From assembly GCF_001687565.2 (NCBI RefSeq), contig NZ_CP016534.2, positions 2,050,501 to 2,114,500 of the forward strand: 64,000 nt of DNA, read 5' to 3'. Both the position numbers and the translations under genes were made by a program. Origin of the DNA: Planococcus antarcticus DSM 14505. Lineage in GTDB: Bacteria; Bacillota; Bacilli; Bacillales_A; Planococcaceae. Below are positions 35,533 through 43,806 of the stretch, in pieces. Within the stretch, counting starts at the first letter, position 1, and the number at the start of each line of letters is the position of its first letter. Below the pieces are notes generated by a model, which was not told where the DNA came from, did not search any database, and was given only the letters and a program-made list of their open reading frames with translations.

Positions 35533-35575
35533 CTCTGAGGAAAAGGAAATCCTTTTCCTCAGGATTTCCTTTTTT
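35533..35575 (+). terminator. terminator of ykoFEDC
   Basis: CTGAGGAAAAGG pairs with CCTTTTCCTCAG; a second pairing possibility GGAAATCC/GGATTTCC leads into TTTTTT. Confidence 0.75.
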
Positions 35576-35735
35576 CGCGTCTTTCTTTTTATTGCTTGTT
35601 TTTTTGTTTTGAATTCTAACTTTTTTCCTTATGTAGTTTTTTACATGTGAATTTAGGTGCACCGTTTGTTCCCAGCCTTTCTATCGATTATAATGAAAGC
35701 AGTTACATAATTCGATTTTACGGGGAGGAATTTCT

Positions 35736-36200
35736 GTGAATGGATTTCAGTTGCTCGACGAACAAGACAACCGGATTTACTTTGTCTTTACACCGGATCA
35801 TCCGCACCCATTTTCATTTTTTGAACAACATTTGGAAACCGTAATGGAAAGAGTGGAATCGAAAGCACCTTCCAGAGAGCGGTGTTTATGGATCCTGAAA
35901 AGAATTGCTATCATCTGCGAAGACAAAATCAGTTACTTCCCTGACAATGAGTTATTGATTGAACCGGATGTATTCATGGAAACTACTATTCAATTAGATT
36001 TCATAATATTATTATTCATTAAATACTCCCCTTCCGCTCCTTTTGAACTCCAGCCAGTCGAAACAATCGAAAGCCATCCAAACTTTGAAGATGCCCAAAA
36101 ATTCGCAATCGAGCAAATAGCTCTCCTAAAAACCGCCTCTCCCGACATTGAAATAAAAGCATTGGGTGCCAAAATGATCTACAACGTCACTTTGAGTTAA
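35736..36200 (+). CDS. hypothetical soluble protein
   Basis: 154 residues, acidic, no signal or membrane helix; FQLLDEQDNRIYFVFTPDHPHPFSFFEQHLETV at the start. Family not recognised. Start GTG has GGGGAGGAATTTCT. Monocistronic. Confidence 0.65.
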   Translation: MNGFQLLDEQDNRIYFVFTPDHPHPFSFFEQHLETVMERVESKAPSRERCLWILKRIAIICEDKISYFPDNELLIEPDVFMETTIQLDFIILLFIKYSPSAPFELQPVETIESHPNFEDAQKFAIEQIALLKTASPDIEIKALGAKMIYNVTLS

Positions 36201-36245
36201 TTTTCTTCTATTGAAATGGATATGTTTTTCTATAACTGCATTAAC

Positions 36246-36304
36246 ACAAAAAAACCCATGCTACAGCTTGCTTACAAAAAGCAATTTGTGGCATTGGGTT
36301 TTAT
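36246..36304 (+). terminator. imperfect long hairpin, likely terminator
   Basis: AAAACCCATGCTACAGCTTGC pairs imperfectly with GCAATTTGTGGCATTGGGTTTT, followed by a T-rich tail. It lies 45 nt after the hypothetical gene. Confidence 0.5.
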
Positions 36305-36460
36305 TTACAGCAAATTCTACATGGCAATCGGTTTGGCTCTCGGTACAGTTATCACGCTAGTAAATGATCCACATCCTGCACGCCAAAAATACAGCCGTTT
36401 TGAGAAATACAAACTATGAGAATCGTTAGTTCCACATAACTAGTTGGTAACCATCTTCTC

Positions 36461-36898
36461 TTACTCAATATCCTGCCGCTTTTTTCTATTGATCAAATAA
36501 ACCAAAAAAGCGATGCACATTACGATGATTGCCGTTTCCCAATTGACTTGTCCCGCTTCTTCGTCCAAGTTTGCTTTGGCAACTTTCTGTTCCGCTTCAA
36601 CTTTTGGCACTTCAAACTGCGTTTTAATAACTGTAACTTGAATTACTGGCTCCTGCTGCTTTATACCGCTCTCCACGGAGCTGGTTTTGAAAGAACGTGA
36701 GCTTGGCCACTCCGCAATTTCTGCGGGCAATAGCGATTCTTGCGCCCTACATTTCGCAGACACATTTATCAGCGCAATAACAGGTTGTACTTTGCTGACT
36801 GCGATCATGCTGTTCGCTGGTTTTTCATTTGTCACATTGGCCAAAGTCTGACTAGACATAAACAAGCTAAGCACCAGCAATAGCACTGTTTTTTTCAT
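36461..36898 (-). CDS. exported protein with C-terminal membrane anchor
   Basis: 145 residues. A signal peptide (MKKTVLLLVLSLFMSSQTLA), a soluble middle part rich in Val/Glu/Lys and one Cys near 49, and a C-terminal helix (AIIVMCIAFLVYLI) ending in NRKKRQD. Type I membrane topology is inferred. Family unknown. Start ATG has GGAGCGGAGGCAA. Confidence 0.6.
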   Translation of the reverse strand: MKKTVLLLVLSLFMSSQTLANVTNEKPANSMIAVSKVQPVIALINVSAKCRAQESLLPAEIAEWPSSRSFKTSSVESGIKQQEPVIQVTVIKTQFEVPKVEAEQKVAKANLDEEAGQVNWETAIIVMCIAFLVYLINRKKRQDIE

Positions 36899-37490
36899 TT
36901 GCCTCCGCTCCTATTTTCAATGTACCGCATCGCTTAGTTTAATGGAAAAATTGTAATATTAACTAAAGACACACAATTCCTTTCGTTGCACGTCCGATAA
37001 ATTAAAGTGGTGCTCTAGTAAAAATTGCTGTTCCGATGATGCTGAGCAGAGCATCTTCGAACAACAATTAGAGCTGAACCTTCTTAAATTCAGGCAAACA
37101 AAAAAATTTATATCCACACGGAATGTTTGAAATTCATTCCAAATGCAGAGTCGCCAAGTTCTTTATGCCATCTCGGCTATAATGCTCTAGTCTGACATTC
37201 TACAAATTCAGGGTCACGGCCTGTTTCTGCAGATACACCAGCTGTTTATTGCTTTTGCAGCAATCACATAAAAAATTTCTTTTATTCTGCGAAACGCTTC
37301 TGCTTTCTTATCTATCTCTAAGTTGTTGTTCTCAACTACCTTAACACAAGTGAGAATGATTATCAATATCATCTTAGAAATAAATCATACTTTTATTTAT
37401 TGTCTTGATTCTCCCCACGTCCCCTTCTCCGAAAACGCAGGAACCCTTTCTCTTCATCCCAACTACACAGCTGGTTCACCGTTCACCCGA
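36899..37490. other. gene-free region with an orphan Fur box
   Basis: No gene. It carries the isolated Fur-type site at 37351-37371, followed by repeat copies C and D. Short open frames have neither ribosome binding sites nor protein-like content. Confidence 0.4.
37351..37371. promoter_or_regulatory. orphan Fur box
   Basis: TGAGAATGATTATCAATATCA agrees closely with the Fur consensus, but no gene starts within about 400 bp on either strand. Confidence 0.65.
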
Positions 37491-37586
37491 GCACCGATGC
37501 TTTGGGCTGGCAGAGCGATAAGACCAGCGGGTGAACTATGCCCAAAGCGACCGAAGCGACTCCCAACAGCAATTTCTTTCTCAACC
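37488..37586 (+). repeat. dispersed repeat family 1 (copy C)
   Basis: GCTTTGGGC and GCCCAAAGC form a closing inverted repeat around GAGCGATAAGACCAGC; then CCGAAGCGACTCCCAACAGC and ATTTCTTTCTCAACC, the same 3' end as copies B and D. Confidence 0.6.
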
Positions 37587-37644
37587 ACCCTTCCACTTTG
37601 TCGCCTCCGGAGAAAATTCGCTTCACTACTCTAACTCACACGAT

Positions 37645-37766
37645 CTCAACAAGCGCCAGCGTGTTTGCAGGCTAAGCAGGGCGATAAGACAGGTGCTTTT
37701 CCTGGCTTGTGAGAGCCATACGCAAAGCGGCCGATGCGCCTTTTAACAGCGATTTCTTTCTCAACC
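37645..37766 (+). repeat. dispersed repeat family 1 (copy D)
   Basis: GGCTAAGCAGGGCGATAAGAC, then CGCAAAGCGGCCGATGCG, then TTTTAACAGCGATTTC and TTTCTCAACC repeat the pattern of copy C (GGCTGGCAGAGCGATAAGAC...). Confidence 0.6.
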
Positions 37767-37796
37767 TCTCTTCTACTCTGTCACCTTCCGTACATA

Positions 37797-37826
37797 AAAA
37801 AAAGAGAGCTGAATTTCAGCTCTCTA
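37797..37826 (-). terminator. terminator of the Spo0M-like gene
   Basis: AGAGAGCTGAA pairs with TTCAGCTCTCT; eight T follow on the minus strand. It overlaps the stop codon. Confidence 0.85.
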
Positions 37827-38235
37827 CTGTTCCATAAGTGATATCATCTTCATCTCTCGCATTAACACCATTTTTCACATGGACAATTGTCCGCAAGATC
37901 AATTTAGCTTTTGGATGTTCCAGTACCCAGCGTTCATCCGGTACGATTTCAAACTGCTGCATGACCGTATCTTTAGATTTGACTGACCCTGCAAACTCCA
38001 TTGTTTGCTTCGCGACGACTGTTTCATAAAAATTAAAGTCACTGTCATCTCGCGTATCCTCAACAAGTCTCACGACATTCAATTCAATAAAATCAATGGT
38101 TTGTTCTCCATCGCCGCCATCGAGATATATGGTGCCATTCAATGTTTCGCCTTCTTCTAAATGTGGCCTTTCAACAACTGTGTTCACTTTCAATGAACCT
38201 ATGCCAATAGATGATAAAAAATCCTTGAACTTCAT
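37816..38235 (-). CDS. Spo0M-like arrestin-fold protein, short form
   Basis: 139 residues; the start KFKDFLSSIGIGSLKVNTVVERPHLEEGETLNGTIYLDGG and the following beta strands match the N-terminal arrestin-like half of sporulation-control protein Spo0M (about 258 residues in B. subtilis). The second half is absent, and the ORF ends cleanly at a terminator, so this seems to be a natural short form. Function in a possibly non-sporulating host is unclear. Start ATG has GGGGGTTTCTACGTT, a moderate ribosome binding site. Confidence 0.75.
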   Translation of the reverse strand: MKFKDFLSSIGIGSLKVNTVVERPHLEEGETLNGTIYLDGGDGEQTIDFIELNVVRLVEDTRDDSDFNFYETVVAKQTMEFAGSVKSKDTVMQQFEIVPDERWVLEHPKAKLILRTIVHVKNGVNARDEDDITYGTVES

Positions 38236-38299
38236 AACGTAGAAACCCCCAACTTTTGTTAATCCTTATATACCACAAATTTATGCTCTTAAAACAATC

Positions 38300-39487
38300 T
38301 TATAGTTCCGTATAATCATATTGGTTTTCCAAATTGATCTCGTGTTTGTTATAGCGGCGTTTAAATAGTTTGTAAAAATGAGAAACTAGCACGCGTAGCA
38401 GTGCATACATTGGTATCCCGAGTATAACTCCTACAATACCGAATAAGGAGCCTGCCGTCAAAAGAACAAAGATGATCGTTACAGGATGGATAAACAAAGT
38501 TTTTCCCATGACTTGCGGGGAGATTAAGTTTCCTTCCACCAATTGCACAACCGTCCAGACGATTGCCAGTTTAACAAGCATAAAAGGGGATGTAACCAAA
38601 GCAATTATGGCCGCTGGAGCTATGGCAATCGCAGGCCCGATATATGGTACCACACTGGTGACCATCGCCAGAACTCCCAGCAACAAGGCGTATTCCATAC
38701 CGATAATCAAAAAACCGATATAGACCATGACGCCAATGCAAAATGCCACGATCAACTGGCCCTGTATATAGGCACCCAATTGCTTATCTGCTTCAGTGAA
38801 CACTTCATGTGTATCGTCGCGGAATCTCGGCGGCAAAAGCTTCAAAAAATACTCTGGCAACTTATCTCCATCTTTTAATAGATAAAACAGGATAAAAGGT
38901 ACGATAACTACTGACAAAATAACACCAGTAATAGTTGAAATCAACCCGGTAATTCCTGTAATGATGCCGGTCACTGTATTTTGTAGAGTATCGGCAATAT
39001 TAGCAGGCAATGTAGCAAGCAACGTATCCACTGTAAAGTTGGATTCGCTGTAATAATCACCAATAATCGAAGTCCTTAAAAACGCATCCACGTCTGTCAG
39101 CAATTGCATGAAATACACTGGGAACTCTTCAATCAGTGTTTGAAATTGAGTTTGTAAAAAAGGAAATACCAATACAATCAGTAAAGTGATCAGTCCGACA
39201 GCTCCAAGAAAGATAATGATGATTCCCCAAATACGCGGAATTTTAAAATTTTCCAGCATGCGCAAGATTGGTCGCAACAAATAGAAGAAAATCAGCGCCA
39301 GAACAATCGGCAAAACGACTGTTTTCATAAAAACGCTGACCGGATGGAAGAGGAATGAAACTTCCCTGAAAATGTATACTACCAATCCAAGCAATAACAA
39401 AGAAATCAGCGTGAACAATGTATTTCTTCCACCCAAGAATCGGATATAACTGGTGGAAAAGAATGATGGCTTGTCTTCTGGCTGCAT
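38300..39487 (-). CDS. AI-2E transporter family (PerM-like) membrane protein
   Basis: About 395 residues with eight membrane helices in the family layout: two N-terminal pairs, a central amphipathic region (FPVYFMQLLTDVDAFL), and the C-terminal block GVLAMVTSVVPYIGPAIAIAPAAIIAL and LISPQVMGKTLFIHP typical of PF01594. Members export small molecules or exchange Na+/H+; substrate unknown. I chose ATG 39487 with AAAAGGGGAAGC; the upstream ATG lacks a ribosome binding site. Confidence 0.85.
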   Translation of the reverse strand: MQPEDKPSFFSTSYIRFLGGRNTLFTLISLLLLGLVVYIFREVSFLFHPVSVFMKTVVLPIVLALIFFYLLRPILRMLENFKIPRIWGIIIIFLGAVGLITLLIVLVFPFLQTQFQTLIEEFPVYFMQLLTDVDAFLRTSIIGDYYSESNFTVDTLLATLPANIADTLQNTVTGIITGITGLISTITGVILSVVIVPFILFYLLKDGDKLPEYFLKLLPPRFRDDTHEVFTEADKQLGAYIQGQLIVAFCIGVMVYIGFLIIGMEYALLLGVLAMVTSVVPYIGPAIAIAPAAIIALVTSPFMLVKLAIVWTVVQLVEGNLISPQVMGKTLFIHPVTIIFVLLTAGSLFGIVGVILGIPMYALLRVLVSHFYKLFKRRYNKHEINLENQYDYTEL

Positions 39488-39545
39488 AAGCTTCCCCTTT
39501 TCCGAATAAACTTTATACTTCCATATTATCACAATACAGGTTGAT

Positions 39546-40493
39546 TTAATCTAGGGGTTGCGATAAATATTCACGTAATGCCTGTCTGTTTTGTTCGATA
39601 TCAATATCGAGAACCGATCCTGCATGAGAATAATTGCCATAGCTATAGCTGTTTTCCACAGGTAAAGTTAAGCGTTGTACTTCCTCGCTTCCGCCGGTTG
39701 CTAGCTGTGTCGCCAATTTTACTTGATCGGTCAAAGGCATATCAGTTTGGACATAACCTTGCAAGGCACCAGCTAATTTCGGATATTTTGGAATAGCGGT
39801 AAGACTGACCAATTCGTCTTTCATAGCCGCAATCACTTGCTGCTGACGACGAACCCGTCCAAAGTCTCCCTCTTGATCAGCCCGGAAGCGAGCGTAGCCC
39901 AACAGTTCTTTACCGTTTAGATTTTGGACACCAGGTGTCAAAGAAACACCAATTTGTTTAGACATGGCTTTTTCGACATCGATTTCCACACCATTCGGCG
40001 CAGCTACATCAACTAGACTTTCAAAACTTGAAAAGTCGATTAATGCATAATGATGGATTTCCACTCCGAACATATCTCTCAGCGTTTCTGCAAGAAGATC
40101 CACTCCGCCTAAATAATAAGCCGTATTTAATTTATAGGATTGATAGCCCGGAATATCAGCATAGATATCCCGCATAAAGGAAGTCAATTTAATTTCACCG
40201 TTCACTTTGTCATGCGTCGCAAGCATCATTGTATCTGTACGAGACTGCTCTTCTCCGCGCGAATCAACACCAAGCACCAGAATATTTTCATAATCTCCGT
40301 TTGCCGCATCTCCATCGAATGTTACGGGCTCTTGCTCTGAGTTGTCTGCTAAACTGACACCACTTCTGAATTGTATGAATGCATAAGCGCCAATAGCGAG
40401 TACGGCGACTAGGAGCAGGAAGATGATGCCGCGCAGTCGAAATCTTCTTTTTCTGCGTCTTTTTCTTTTAATGGGTTGTAGTTCTTCTTCCAT
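39546..40493 (-). CDS. LCP (LytR-CpsA-Psr) family cell-wall ligase
   Basis: 315 residues: a basic N terminus (KRKRRRKRRFRLRG), one membrane helix (25-45) and an extracellular LCP domain with NILVLGVDSR, RTDTMMLATHD, SFMRDIYADIPG and GYARFRADQEGDFGRVRRQQQV. These enzymes attach teichoic acids or other glycopolymers to peptidoglycan. Start ATG has AAAGGAGTGTATTT. It lies just upstream of the AI-2E-family gene, 58 nt away, same strand. Confidence 0.9.
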   Translation of the reverse strand: MEEELQPIKRKRRRKRRFRLRGIIFLLLVAVLAIGAYAFIQFRSGVSLADNSEQEPVTFDGDAANGDYENILVLGVDSRGEEQSRTDTMMLATHDKVNGEIKLTSFMRDIYADIPGYQSYKLNTAYYLGGVDLLAETLRDMFGVEIHHYALIDFSSFESLVDVAAPNGVEIDVEKAMSKQIGVSLTPGVQNLNGKELLGYARFRADQEGDFGRVRRQQQVIAAMKDELVSLTAIPKYPKLAGALQGYVQTDMPLTDQVKLATQLATGGSEEVQRLTLPVENSYSYGNYSHAGSVLDIDIEQNRQALREYLSQPLD

Positions 40494-40918
40494 AGTAAAT
40501 ACACTCCTTTCAACCTTTTACGTCAATAAGACGCCTAGCTATGCATTAAGTTTCGGTATTCTCACCAATTAGTTGAGTACGAACATAGAAATAGGCTTTT
40601 TATATCAGTTTGGACGATTTTGATGAGCACCAAAAGTTAGAATCCTATTATTATGAGCCACACAAGCAATTTTTGTTTATATCGCTTTAGCCGATTTGGG
40701 AATAAATGATTGATGAATCCCAAAGCATAATTGTTTCAGCAAGTAACAATTATCGCTCGGCTGATTTGAAACATTTTAATTGTGCGCAAACTGCTAGAGT
40801 GGTAAGATTTTTCTTATCTACTATAAGATATGGAAATAACGAACTTCCATACCGCACAGCAGCAGAGTGAGTTGATCAGATAAAAAGTCTGTTTACCTAC
40901 CCGAAAGGAGACATTTTC
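40494..40918. other. divergent intergenic region
   Basis: Promoter region of the LCP gene and msrA. TATAAG-type sequences near 40824 could serve msrA. No other gene or RNA is evident. Confidence 0.35.
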
Positions 40919-41434
40919 ATGACAGAAAAAGCCATATTCGCAGGCGGCTGCTTTTGGTGCATGGTCAAACCGTTCGATCAGTTTGACGGCATCGAGCAAG
41001 TCGTTTCAGGCTACAGCGGTGGACACATAGAAAATCCTTCGTACGAACAAGTGAAATCCGGAACAACAGGCCACTTGGAAGTAGTAGAAATCACCTTTCA
41101 ATCCGATATCTTCTCATACGAACAATTGCTGGATATTTTTTGGCAACAAATTGATCCCACAGATGACGAAGGACAGTTTCAAGAACGCGGCTCTTCTTAC
41201 CGCGCATCCATATTCGTCCAAAACGAACGGCAACGCACGATTGCCGAAAAATCAAAGCTAGAACTCAACAACAGTGGGCGTTTCGATAAACCTGTCGTCA
41301 CCGAAATCCGGGATGCAGCGCCATTCTATGCTGCAGAAGAATATCATCAAAACTTTTACAAGAAGAATCCAGACCATTATAAGGAAGACCGGACAGCATC
41401 TGGCCGCGACAAATTTCTTTCTTCTATATGGTAA
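40919..41434 (+). CDS. msrA: peptide methionine sulfoxide reductase MsrA
   Basis: 171 residues. The catalytic motif [11 protein letters not shown] has the nucleophilic Cys at 11 and a second Cys at 14; GVxxxxxGYSGG is represented by [12 protein letters not shown] and the EEYHQNF region near 140 completes the active site. It repairs methionine-S-sulfoxide. Start ATG has AAAGGAGACATTTTC. Confidence 0.95.
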   Translation: MTEKAIFAGGCFWCMVKPFDQFDGIEQVVSGYSGGHIENPSYEQVKSGTTGHLEVVEITFQSDIFSYEQLLDIFWQQIDPTDDEGQFQERGSSYRASIFVQNERQRTIAEKSKLELNNSGRFDKPVVTEIRDAAPFYAAEEYHQNFYKKNPDHYKEDRTASGRDKFLSSIW

Positions 41435-41466
41435 AAGTTGACGCTCTATGCGTCAGCTTTTTTTAC
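41434..41466 (+). terminator. terminator of msrA
   Basis: GTTGACGC and GCGTCAGC pair around TCTAT; eight T follow. Confidence 0.8.
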
Positions 41467-41553
41467 CCGATTTTATTAACGGATTATTCCGACAATAAGA
41501 AAACCTATTCAATCTTCATTCTGTTTTCATTATCAGTTTAAGGAGGAACTCGA

Positions 41554-41865
41554 TTGAAGCTCATTGAAGCTATTGATCCGATCGTCATGCAATTGGTGAT
41601 TGTTCCAGCAATTGTCATTGGAATTGGTGTCTTGCTCGCTATTCTTACCAATAGAGTTTATTTGGGTCCGGTCACGACAATGTTTTTGACCTTAAGCTAT
41701 AATTATTGGTATTTCAGTTCTTTCTTTCCCAATTCGGAGCTATCGTTCACCATGGTGTCGTCCTGGTGTATTATTTTCCCTTTAATATCCCTTTATCTTT
41801 CCTGGATGTTTGTGCTCCAGCCCCATGCTATTAAAGATTTTTTTCTGTCAGATCCTGAGGAATAG
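41554..41865 (+). CDS. small membrane protein (YbeF/DUF2651-like)
   Basis: 103 residues with three hydrophobic helices and the sequence NYWYFSSFFPNSELSFTMVSSW, which resembles DUF2651 proteins. Start TTG has AAGGAGGAACTCGA. Its last 35 bases overlap the end of the convergent MFS gene. Function unknown. Confidence 0.65.
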   Translation: MKLIEAIDPIVMQLVIVPAIVIGIGVLLAILTNRVYLGPVTTMFLTLSYNYWYFSSFFPNSELSFTMVSSWCIIFPLISLYLSWMFVLQPHAIKDFFLSDPEE

Positions 41866-43039
41866 ATTCACTTTTTTTATTGAGCAATACCGCAAAAACA
41901 ACCATAAAAATGATAAAAACCAAAAACATCATCAAGGTGATGTCGTGATTGCCTGTTTGATCGTAGACAATTCCAATGATCAAAGGCATAAATGCCGAAA
42001 TAATGTAACCGCCTGATTGCGTCATCGCCGTCCAGCTATTGGCTTCATCAGCTGAAGATGTTTCGTCGAGCGGCATCAGTAGGGCAATTGGAAACAGCCC
42101 GCCAAGTGCGACGCCAATAAAAGCAGCAGCCACCCAAATGACGGCGAGACTTCCAAACATCAACAGCAGGATCCCCAGTGTTCCACTTGCCAAAACCGTT
42201 ATAATCCAGCCTAGACGGTTTGGAAACTTATTGAAAAACAGTGGAATACTGATGTTTCCAGCAATTTGTACTGCTGCCATCAATGTCAGAACACCCCCCG
42301 CCGCCAATACGGACATGCCTTTTTCGATTGCGATCGGCGCAAGCCAAGTGAGCATGGAAAAGAACAATGCCGATTGGCATCCAAAAAATAGCAGCATATA
42401 CCAGGCCCGTTTACTTTTCCAAGGCGATACGCGAACAATTTCTTCAATCCCCGTCTTCACCGCTTTCACTTCGGTCGGCTGTTCCACACGCAGCCAAATC
42501 ACCACGGCCACAACCGATAACAAACTCCAGCTCGCAATTGCCAGCGGCCAATCCGCAATGGTATAAAAGACTCCCGTCAATCCCGAAGACAAAGTCGCCC
42601 CAAGGCCCATACCAAAAGAAAAGACTCCAATCAGTGCGGCAGTTCGCATCGGAAAATCACGCTTAATCATCGCTGACAGCAGTGGGCTGATAATTGCTAT
42701 CGCCAATCCGATTAAAAAAGCGCTGGCAAGTAGAACCGGATAGGTCGGAAAAAAGCCTCTAACCAACGTAAATGAGCCGATGACCAACAACAATATAGCA
42801 ATAGACCGCTTCAGGCCAAATTTCCGACCAAACAAAACAGCCAATGGCGCAAAAAGTCCCATACAGAAGACAGGAATCGCCGTCAGCAGGCTAACCTCAC
42901 TATTGCTTAAATTTAAATCTGCACGGATGGGTTCAAGCATTGGACCAATCGACGATATGGCCGGCCGCAAGTTCAGAGCTACTAATAGAATTGCCAAGAC
43001 CATCATGCCCATTGCTGAATTTCTTTGCTTTTCAGACAC
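41831..43039 (-). CDS. MFS transporter of the CynX/NimT family
   Basis: 402 residues, twelve membrane helices. The N terminus ILLVALNLRPAISSIGPMLEPIRADL and the loop GRKFGLKRSI are typical of the CynX/NimT/YycB group, which handles cyanate, 2-nitroimidazole or unknown small anions. Start GTG (43039) has CAGGAGGAAAAAAC. Single gene. Confidence 0.85.
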   Translation of the reverse strand: MSEKQRNSAMGMMVLAILLVALNLRPAISSIGPMLEPIRADLNLSNSEVSLLTAIPVFCMGLFAPLAVLFGRKFGLKRSIAILLLVIGSFTLVRGFFPTYPVLLASAFLIGLAIAIISPLLSAMIKRDFPMRTAALIGVFSFGMGLGATLSSGLTGVFYTIADWPLAIASWSLLSVVAVVIWLRVEQPTEVKAVKTGIEEIVRVSPWKSKRAWYMLLFFGCQSALFFSMLTWLAPIAIEKGMSVLAAGGVLTLMAAVQIAGNISIPLFFNKFPNRLGWIITVLASGTLGILLLMFGSLAVIWVAAAFIGVALGGLFPIALLMPLDETSSADEANSWTAMTQSGGYIISAFMPLIIGIVYDQTGNHDITLMMFLVFIIFMVVFAVLLNKKSESIPQDLTEKNL

Positions 43040-43227
43040 GTTTTTTCCTCCTGTTACTAAAGTCGATTACTTTCGATCAAAATTTTGAAATGCTATACGC
43101 TACTCCAAATTGAAAGATTGGGTTGCATGCATTCAGGTATCACTATATTTCAGCTCACATTCCCGCTACAAACTTGTGTTCCCCCTACTTAATCGTTTAA
43201 AATAGAAGGGTGAAAGGCGGGTTGACA

Positions 43228-43461
43228 ATGAAACTCGTAAATTGGAGTTACGCAAGACGCTATAATATAAAAGCGATTTTTGATGAATTTCCACATGTTG
43301 TTGTGTTGTTTCGCCAAATCGGAGGTTATTACTTTATTTATTCGATGAAAGGCCTGACACCGGAACATGTTCCAGGACGGCGCGATTATGTTCAGATGGA
43401 GTACTTGCTAAACAGAGAACTTGGCATGCTGGAAGCTTATTTACAGCGCAAAACAAGATAA
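43228..43461 (+). CDS. small hypothetical protein
   Basis: 77 residues, basic (KLVNWSYARRYNIKAIFDEFP at the start), no membrane helix. I chose ATG 43228 with AAAGGCGGG; a GTG lies 18 nt upstream. Family not recognised. Confidence 0.6.
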   Translation: MKLVNWSYARRYNIKAIFDEFPHVVVLFRQIGGYYFIYSMKGLTPEHVPGRRDYVQMEYLLNRELGMLEAYLQRKTR

Positions 43462-43499
43462 TTTATATATCCACTAATTATTTATTGTAAATACCATCG

Positions 43500-43700
43500 T
43501 GCAAAGAACATTGCGCAAATCGATTCCGCTTTCCTACAGAGCCAGTCTAGACGCTGTATGGAGCGAAGTGACCGGGTACACTTGTCGCTCACCAGTTGCA
43601 TGACCCACATCCTGTTGGCCCAAAACGTCCGGCTGGAGCAAATTCTTCAGACTTTCTTTTCTTAAAAGCTTTGAAAAAGCCAATTCTTTTGTTCAACATA
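43500..43700 (+). repeat. dispersed repeat family 2 copy
   Basis: CCAGTTGCATGACCCACATCC, TTGGCCCAAAACGTCCGGCTGG and AATTCTTCAGAC match 23600-23660 with few changes, followed by TTGAAAAAGC and GTTCAAC as in the element at 23218-23708. The left terminus was not recognised. The stretch 43462-43806 holds no gene. Confidence 0.55.
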
Positions 43701-43806
43701 TATCACATATATTTTTAGTTTATCCGAGACCACGGTCGATTGCTATCGATTTCCGCGGATTTCGTGGTATACTCTTCTTATTGTGAAATTTAGGAGGTAC
43801 GTAAAA

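Noticed and set aside
36216..36419. 67-codon open frame
   Set aside because: It runs through a terminator-like hairpin and lacks a ribosome binding site; a short hydrophobic tail is not enough support.
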